Position numbers and translations under genes: made by a program. Shown piece by piece: positions 57,837 through 64,000 of a stretch of 64,000 nucleotides of DNA. Numbering within the stretch: the stretch's first letter is position 1; each line of letters starts with the position of its first letter. Source of the stretch: Phoronis australis (Eukaryota > Phoronida > Phoronidae); NCBI GenBank assembly GCA_002633005.1, contig NMRA01000106.1, positions 539,655-603,654 of the forward strand, given 5' to 3'. The notes under the pieces are model-generated. The model made no database searches, was not told where the DNA came from, and worked only from the letters and a program-made list of their open reading frames with translations.

Positions 57837-58258
57837 TGTGTGTATTTATATATGTCTGTATGTATGTATGAATGTTAATGTATGTATGCACTTATGTATA
57901 TGTGTGTATAAGAGTGCATGTGTATACATGCGTGTATGTATATGTTATGTCTTACATTTATTAATTATTTATTGTCTGTTTTTAATCATTTATATATTTA
58001 TTGATATTCTTGTTTTAGTTAATTTTCTTGTCTTACTTTCTTTATCTTCTATTTATCATATTTTTTCTATTTTTTTATTTTTTCATCGGTCTTTTCATGT
58101 TAATTTCTTATTCTGTACTGATTATTTAAATATTGTCATTTTGTAATTGTGTTAGTTTGTCTCACTGTCACCATGTTTTTACCGACGGTCCCATGGAAAG
58201 CAGTGTGGACTGATGGGACTACTCTCATTGTAAATATTACATTAGTAAATAAATAAAC
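57150..58258 (+). mobile_element. LINE 3' end (CR1/jockey-like), 5'-truncated
   Basis: 'LKTIFNAIIQPHLDYCLPVWG', then 'IKTIQVIQNRAARIILGAG', is the conserved LINE C-terminal block. The ORF continues with one frame change near 57590 to a stop at 57675-57677 ('FITFKRIIINRFNFM'). A 3' UTR follows that contains a (GTAT)n microsatellite, ending in taaataaataaac at about 58244-58257. The short A/T-rich repeat at the end and the loss of the 5' part are typical of target-primed insertion. Confidence 0.88.
57738..57950. repeat. (GTAT)n microsatellite within the LINE 3' UTR
   Basis: Degenerate gtatgt/gtgtat runs, purest at about 57805-57840. They cause the Cys/Val/Tyr/Met-rich ORFs here. Confidence 0.95.
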
Positions 58259-60331
58259 GTAGATAAGAGCGGGGATAACTTTGGGGCTACGAAAATACCC
58301 GAAGTGTTCGGTATGCTCCGAGGGCAATTTTCAGGCTACAAAAATTTCCGTGGTGTAAGGATGATCGGACGCTTTAGGAGTTCATCAAAAATAACATTTT
58401 TAGAAAACTTCAGATACATTACACTTTTATCAATATTTATAGATGAATACAGGCGTGCGTTCCATAGAGGCGAGAACTTTACAAAAAAGCAAAAACACTC
58501 GAAACTTCATGAGATATCGCCATGTATTACATGTGAAGCACATGATCACTCTAGCTTCTTCAGCGAGATTCTTGCGTCGACGAAACTCCACCCAGATACT
58601 CTCATACAAAGGATTTCAGTGACATATCTAAGATTACTATTCCAAATATAAAAACAAATACAGGTATACATTTCAATATAGATGCATTATACCACATCCA
58701 AAATAAGATACTCTTAGATATGAGTATCACGGCATTGTTTTTTTTGGTAGTTAACGCCGCTTTGGCATTGAGAACAGTCAGTATTTAGCAAGAGCACTAA
58801 CCTGTGTACAAGTTACCTCCGTACTGTAATGATCGTACATGTTTTAGGCCTATTTTAGTTTTATAGACGCTACAAAATAAAACATGTATACAGTTCCTTC
58901 GTTTAACATTTAGAATAAAAAATAAAGTTGTAACGTACTCGGCATTTGATCGAATGCACGGTCCATCATTCGAGTATTAAAGACCTGGTTGCAAAATGCA
59001 CATGTGGTTCCAGTATCCGGAAATACTTACTAAATAAAATCTTATTTACGACACCCTTTCTTTATATTCTTTTCGCCTTTCTTGCCAAAAGCGATTTTTA
59101 ACCGTATTTGACCCTTCTCTGTGAGCGTATAATTACCGGCTTTCATCGTACCCACATTTCCGGCTCATCAGTTCAGGAACTTGTCTTGAACGCCGCCATT
59201 TTTTCCATGTAACTGAATGTGCTATCGCTTGCTCGAAAAGTCTTCATTATTTTGTTTTATTAGTAATACCTCGTGATTAGTTTGCATATGTAGTGTATTT
59301 ATAGTTTGTAGTTTGGTCGTTGAATTTTTTGGAATGTTACGCGTACTTATTATGTTAAAATAGCATTGGTGTTTAGTTCCTTATGTAGGCCGGTCTAACC
59401 TAGGAACCAAATGAATATGGGTCGAACCAATTTTTTTTCGTTTTGATTTTTCTTCTCGTTTTGAAAAAGTACTTTGCTATCATCGGAAAGTTAGTGCATT
59501 CTACTCAGAAAAAATAAAAAAGTATCAAAATCGGGGCAAGCAGTGTAAAGTTATTGCAATTTTTGTGGCGAAATTTGGGTCACTTTGTTTGGATCGCGTC
59601 GGTCATATTGGAGGACAGCGGATAAGCTACGAGTTTAAAACTTTGTGTAAATTGTTTTCGCCAACAAATTACGGTTAAATTTAGTTAGACATATCTTTAC
59701 TTACTATTCTGCACGATTTAACAGTGTTCACCAAATTTCATCCTCGCAGTTGTTACTCATTAAGTGATAAATGTGCTCACAATTCCTGTTGGACTTCGTC
59801 TCATTTCTGGCGGCACTGACAACATGGCGAATTGTGCTGAACTGAAAGGCATGTTCAATCGGCTACTTTGTATTTGTGAAGATTTAACGTTGACAAACGT
59901 TGCTACAAAAAAGGAACTTTGTTCAGTTTTCGTGTTTTTTGTGCAAAAAATAAGGTATATTCAAATTATTTTACTGTGAATTTCCCATTCAGGGGATCTT
60001 ACACTAAGCTAAAAAATAGTTGAAATAATTTTGATGTTTTTTGTTTGACTGTCAACTGCTGTTCAGGACTTGATTCGGTGTCACAAAATGATTCATATTT
60101 TTCTAAATTTTAAGTCTCAATTGCTTTCAAGTCATGTTTTGTATCTTATTGCTTCTTAATTCAGGTTATCAAGTCAACAATATGAATAAAATTAATTTGG
60201 GAAATAAGCCTCCAACTCTTGTTCCTTGCAACTTCATATTTTTTTAATCATGCTTGTCGAATTCTGGTGTAAGGAAACACTATTCGGTCCCCATGGTAAG
60301 TCCACTTTCATGTCATGGAAACTTTTGCTGT
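58259..60331. other. No gene established; possible first exon near 59825
   Basis: Mostly featureless. An ATG in good context at 59824 ('MANCAELKGMFNRLLCICED') begins a short soluble, helix-prone stretch that could be a first exon, but no downstream exon was recognised. Confidence 0.3.
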
Positions 60332-60547
60332 TGCATGCGCGCACCCAGGGGGGGGCTCGGGAGGGCTCGAATGAGCCCCTCATTTGGCGAAGTTGGCAAA
60401 AAGGTCCGCCCCCGAGAGACAAAAAGCCCGAGAAAATGGGACTAAAGAAGCGCAAACGCGCAATTCACAGTGGTGCTCCCGTTTTTCTTTTTTTTTTTAG
60501 TCCGCCCACTCTTCGAGCCCCCATATTGAAGGCTGGGTGCGTGCATG
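60332..60547. mobile_element. 216-bp MITE with tgcatgcgcgcacccag termini
   Basis: The left end tgcatgcgcgcacccag and right end ctgggtgcgtgcatgt are inverse with one or two mismatches. The interior has G-rich then gtccgcccc blocks and gcgcaattcacagtggtgct, shared with 35985-36181. A decayed relative follows at 60678-60905. Confidence 0.8.
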
Positions 60548-60677
60548 TGTTGAATAGTATTTGTAATGCTAAATATTGTAAAGTATTGCACATTATAAGT
60601 TACTTAATATGTTAAAAGTTTGAATCATTTTGGGTTAATGAATAAAAATGATAACATTGGACTTGTCACACTTATGT

Positions 60678-60905
60678 GCTCGAACAAGCCCCCTATTTGG
60701 AGAATGGAAAAAGGTCTGCCTCACTCAGAGAAGCACGAATTCCGAAAAAATATAAAATAAGACAATATTCCACTAGAAGACAGGAAGTATCACAATTTAG
60801 CGTCTGAAATTCATAGCTCTGAACATACCCAGTGAATCTATAGTAAAAGATAGACATTCCCAAAAATCCAGGCCCCCCATTCTTTTAGGCTTGGTGCGCT
60901 CATAC
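60678..60905. mobile_element. Decayed relative of the 216-bp MITE
   Basis: caagccccctatttggagaa, aaaaggtctgcc and the end aggcttggtgcgctcata parallel the order of blocks in 60332-60547, with heavy divergence. Confidence 0.5.
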
Positions 60906-61034
60906 AAAGTCTGGGCAAATCTCTTAAGCCAACAACTTCAGTTCGCCAGAAGTGCCCAAGTTCTAAATAAACCTCGTTTGAGCGAGCGCTGTGGCCAGCG
61001 ACCAGTTAGGCCAAAGGGTAGCCTTGGCGCAAAG

Positions 61035-61191
61035 CTGACGTGCGTTCAGTAGACGCTAGGACCTACGCTAGGACCTAGCTAAAACCTAGCCAAAGTCACG
61101 TGTTCTCATTTAAAATACAGGGCAATACCTCACGTAATCTCACGTAGTCTTGCTTTTTAGCGAGGTCCTAGCGTTACTGAACGGGAGGCTG
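61035..61191. mobile_element. 157-bp MITE family, copy 3
   Basis: acgtgcgttcagtagacgct...ctagcgttactgaacgggag. The interior is close to the family consensus, including a CACGTG box and ctcatttaaaatacaggg. Confidence 0.88.
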
Positions 61192-61573
61192 TATATGCCT
61201 ACATGTACTAACAAGCTGTATTTTGACTATAGTCTTCACTGGTAGCTGGTACTGAGGCTAGCTAAGGTCTGCCGCGGCAGTGTAACACAGGACTAACCAG
61301 CCCGTAATTTCATGCAAGTGTCTGAAACTATCTTTAAATATATGCGGCATTTATGATTCGAGCATTTTACTTCGACAAAACAGCTCGCAATCGCATGCAT
61401 TTACCGTGCGCCAGTGTCTGATCGTGATCGGCACCGGGTCCGATACGCGGCTAGACCTAAGGAACTTGGACTGTTTATATGCAAACGGACACAGGAGGCT
61501 GAGAGGGCCGCCATTGCGAAAATCGTTTAGCAGACGACTAACAAAAAACTCTGACCCTCAGGTATAAAGAAAA

Positions 61574-61731
61574 CCAGGCGTGCGTTCAGTAACGCTAGAA
61601 TCTAAGCTAGGACCTAGCTAAAATCTAGCCAAAGTCACGTGTTCTCATTTAAACTACACGGCAACATCTTAAGTAATCTCGCGAAGTCTTGCTTTTTAGC
61701 GAGGTCCTAGCGTTATTGAACAGGGCGCTGG
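61574..61731. mobile_element. 157-bp MITE family, copy 4
   Basis: caggcgtgcgttcagtaacg...tagcgttattgaacagggcg, same interior as copies 1-3. It lies only about 380 bp from copy 3, in the same orientation. Confidence 0.88.
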
Positions 61732-62260
61732 AATGACATCCCGATTTTAACGGAACCACTAAGTTAGCACCTATCCAGGAGGGGAGTATTGGGAGAACGT
61801 CGGGACAAGAGCAAATGAAGACAAAAGAACTAAGCTCATGGAATGCAACGGTAGCCTACCTGTGAATTGTCAATGGGGCGGAACTTTGGGGAGGGGGGAC
61901 ACGTGCGGAGAAACACCGCTATGGACCTAAAAAGGGTGACAAAAATTCTGAACGAAACATAAAAAATTGCCTTTGTTTTCAAAACTGGTATAAGTACAAT
62001 ACATGATTGAACTGCAGTCACAGGTCTTATTATTTATTTGTGAAACGCGGCTCCGTGACAAATATCTGCTAATATAGTATATTTGACTTTCGCTGTCATG
62101 TGATACTGACGATTAAAGAGAAAACTTACTACTGGTAAAAATCACCGCCATATTGTCGTCTTATCGGTTACAGGAGCTATTTTTATCCTCGCCAATGCTT
62201 ACTCGTTTCTGGCGCTAGTGAATTTCAGCTGAGTGAAGTGTATCAAGCATGCTCGTTGTC
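61732..62260. other. 3' flank of the EcKL-like gene
   Basis: No coding region. It should contain the 3' UTR of the minus-strand EcKL-like gene. No clear polyadenylation signal was assigned. Confidence 0.4.
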
Positions 62261-63405
62261 TTACAATAGTTCGTCTTCACAAGCCTCGATAAAAAGTTCA
62301 CCAATTCGTTCTGACTGGCCTGCTTTTCCGATTGCTTGTTTGATTTTTTGGACAAAAATTTCTCTGCGTGGAGCTCCGTCCAAGGTTGTAAATGTAGGGA
62401 CATCTTCGGGATCGATTACCAAAAACGGAAGCAAATGCATGGCGTACACAATACCACATAAGCGAGCTTTTTGAAAGTGATTCATAAACTGCTCATACGT
62501 GTAAGGTGGGAACTCAAGACTTAGTTGCTTTCCAAAAGACATGAAGCTATCGTAATACAGCCGGAGTAGCTTGTTCATGTGACGTTTCCTTGTTTGGCGA
62601 AAGGTGCCGGTGTATAAAAAGTTGACCAAGTCGTTAGCAGGCATCTGATAGGATATCATTTGAAAGTCCAAACATTTAACACTGACCGGTTTTGTCTCTC
62701 CGTTGACAGTATCGTACCTAAACATCAAGTTACGACACATTGAATCTCTTAAACATACTGTTGCATAGGGTTCTTCATTATCCAACTGCAGTTGAAAGAA
62801 CACCTCCTCAGTGGACTTATGTCGAAATCCAGTTGCTTTCTCGCACACAACTTTACTCTGAGAGTTGTCTACTGCCAAGTCAATAGAAGCAAGCTCGGAA
62901 ACTAGGCCAAGCTCGCCAAACCAACACCGCATGTTGTCAGTATGAACGTTTTCTTCCAAGGCAAATGCAAAGCGTTCCTTAAACTCAGGAGTTGATTTCA
63001 AAGCAAGACCAAGAGCATGGAACTTTGCGAATTCTGTTACTGCTAGAGCACAGTGGTCAAAGTCGAGGCCTTTACGTATATCGGCCGTCTTGAATCCCTC
63101 AGACCTGAGGTCATGCATTATTAGATATGGCGGATATTCTTTGTCTTGGAGACACCCGGTGACATAACGAGGAACAGACAAATTCAATGGTTCCAAAGCA
63201 TTCAGTTCTTCGTAGCGTTTCATCGCTGGGAAAAGCTGCTGATAAGTTTGAATATCCTTGGAGAAAAACAAACCTTTTCTTGTCATTTTTCCATACTCTG
63301 AATGACACGGGAAATCAACATTTGCAATAAGTCGATAGACTTCCCCGTTACCTTGAGATTTCGTTTCAACTTTGACGGCAAAAATACTGCTCAAGGCATT
63401 GTCAC
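62261..63405 (-). CDS. EcKL/CHK kinase-like protein, 3' exon (incomplete 5' end)
   Basis: Member of the ecdysteroid-kinase-like (EcKL/DUF227, CHK) family, small-molecule kinases with a protein-kinase-like fold. The exon opens after the acceptor tttctttgcag|GTGACAAT and runs 381 codons to TAA at 62263-62261. The start ATG must lie in an upstream exon, past 63405. Family landmarks are 'PPYLIMHDLRSEGF', 'KGLDFDHC', 'EFAKFHALGLAL', 'LMFRYDTVNGE', 'VKCLDFQMISYQMPANDL' and a C-terminal helical part ending 'IEACEDELL'. The catalytic loop, normally HGD....N, is LRDSMCRN (62744-62752 encode LRD), so Asp and Asn are kept but His-Gly is lost. The position expected for the ATP-anchoring Lys is Asn ('LIANV', 63320-63322). 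The Asp of LDFQ remains. The substrate is unknown, and the protein may be weakly active or a pseudokinase. It is paralogous to 55139-56165. Confidence 0.88.
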
Positions 63406-64000
63406 CTGCAAAGAAAAAGAACCTTCTGATATTTAACTAGCTTCTCATCTAGTGAGAGGAATTGTTACGGTTTAATTGCTGAAAGCTCCTGATCTTTCAA
63501 TACATAAAAGTCTAGGGCTTGGGGTTTATGTTGAAAGAACGATGCTTTGATATTACTGTATAGCACCCCCAGAAACTGAATGCAAATAAATGTCAGGGGT
63601 CTGTTTGACGGTAGCACCGGAGGCGGGGGGCTATGCGGGGGTTATGCCTTGCAAATTCACTTTAATGAATCCCCTTTGCTTGTGCTTAAGAAGTTGTTGG
63701 GTCGAGAAATGTCAATTTATTGGATTGTAAATTCTCTTTTCCTCACAATGCTGGTTACAGAAAGTAATGCAGGATAATATCCTGAGACCAGTCGGCTCCA
63801 ATCTGTCTTGGCTCTGGCTCAAGCACGAGCTATTACGACACCAACCATATTTGTTGGTTCTCCGGATATGGTTGACAAAAATCAATGGGAGTAATCCTCG
63901 CCTGTTTCTATTCAAGTCTCGCACAGTACAAATATATCGCAAGAACATGTAAATTTGAGTCACTACTCTTCATTTCGGTTTTATTTCTTCAATATTAATA
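63406..64000. other. Intron upstream of the EcKL exon
   Basis: Begins with the 3' splice site of the minus-strand EcKL exon and contains no recognised coding exon up to the window end. The preceding exon must lie beyond 64000 or is too short to identify. Confidence 0.45.

Noticed and set aside
57680-58146. Cys/Val/Tyr-rich membrane protein ORFs
   Set aside because: Translation of a GTAT microsatellite and the AT-rich LINE 3' UTR.
62261-63394. Start of the EcKL protein at 63394
   Set aside because: That position is a TTG codon. The open frame continues to a clear 3' splice site at 63406, so the real start is in an upstream exon.

Overview
The window is eukaryotic and almost certainly from a non-vertebrate animal. 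Its genes are split by GT-AG introns, the DNA is AT-rich, and it is full of LINE remnants, cut-and-paste DNA transposons, MITEs, foldback elements, microsatellites and assembly Ns. A U11/U12 minor-spliceosome protein gene sits beside a TBCE-like tubulin chaperone gene, and an EcKL/CHK-type kinase-like gene lies at the right end. With the repeat types, this suggests a marine invertebrate (cnidarian, hemichordate or lancelet grade). The sequence alone does not settle the phylum.

Layout. 1-6.5 kb: a decayed transposon gene (809-3164) whose reading frame encodes an HHCC-DDE integrase, a GPY/F-like segment, a CXC cysteine-rich domain, a Ulp1-type protease and a PHD finger, matching Ginger1-type architecture. 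It is followed by a LINE tail, a palindromic MITE, copy 1 of a 157-bp MITE family and a ~540-bp foldback element. 6.57-11.87 kb (+): SNRNP25 in five exons, encoding a predicted 178 aa. 14.50-34.85 kb (-): TBCEL in nine exons, encoding a predicted 542 aa. The two genes converge. TBCEL introns hold a ~3.2-kb DNA transposon with TAA flanks, a TTAA-flanked MITE, a 36-38 bp minisatellite, a LINE fragment and a small foldback element.

35.1-44.3 kb is a transposon graveyard. It contains a ~1-kb element present in two inverted copies with a tRNA-like internal segment, and a 1.3-kb TTAA-flanked element with ~280-bp inverted repeats and a broken THAP domain (Kolobok-like), plus a partial second copy. 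Beyond a 60-N gap are a fragment that may be the tail of a Maverick/adintovirus-like family-B DNA polymerase, a small multi-membrane-segment ORF and a LINE reverse transcriptase. 44.3-55 kb has no gene I can support. It carries a degenerate ~160-200 bp tandem array, more MITEs and a tRNA-like pseudogene. 55.1-56.2 kb (+) is a decayed EcKL copy, and 62.26-63.41 kb (-) is the 3' exon of an intact EcKL-like gene. The two are an inverted, intron-retaining duplication. Both carry Leu-Arg-Asp in place of His-Gly-Asp in the catalytic loop. Between them lie a truncated LINE 3' end and several MITEs.

The host genes are not an operon and there is no evident shared pathway. SNRNP25 acts in the minor spliceosome, TBCEL in tubulin turnover, and the EcKL-like protein has no assignable substrate. 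No wholly new system can be claimed. The best leads are the multi-domain Ginger-like transposase, the atypical EcKL pair, the tRNA-containing 1-kb element and the polymerase-like fragment with its membrane ORF.
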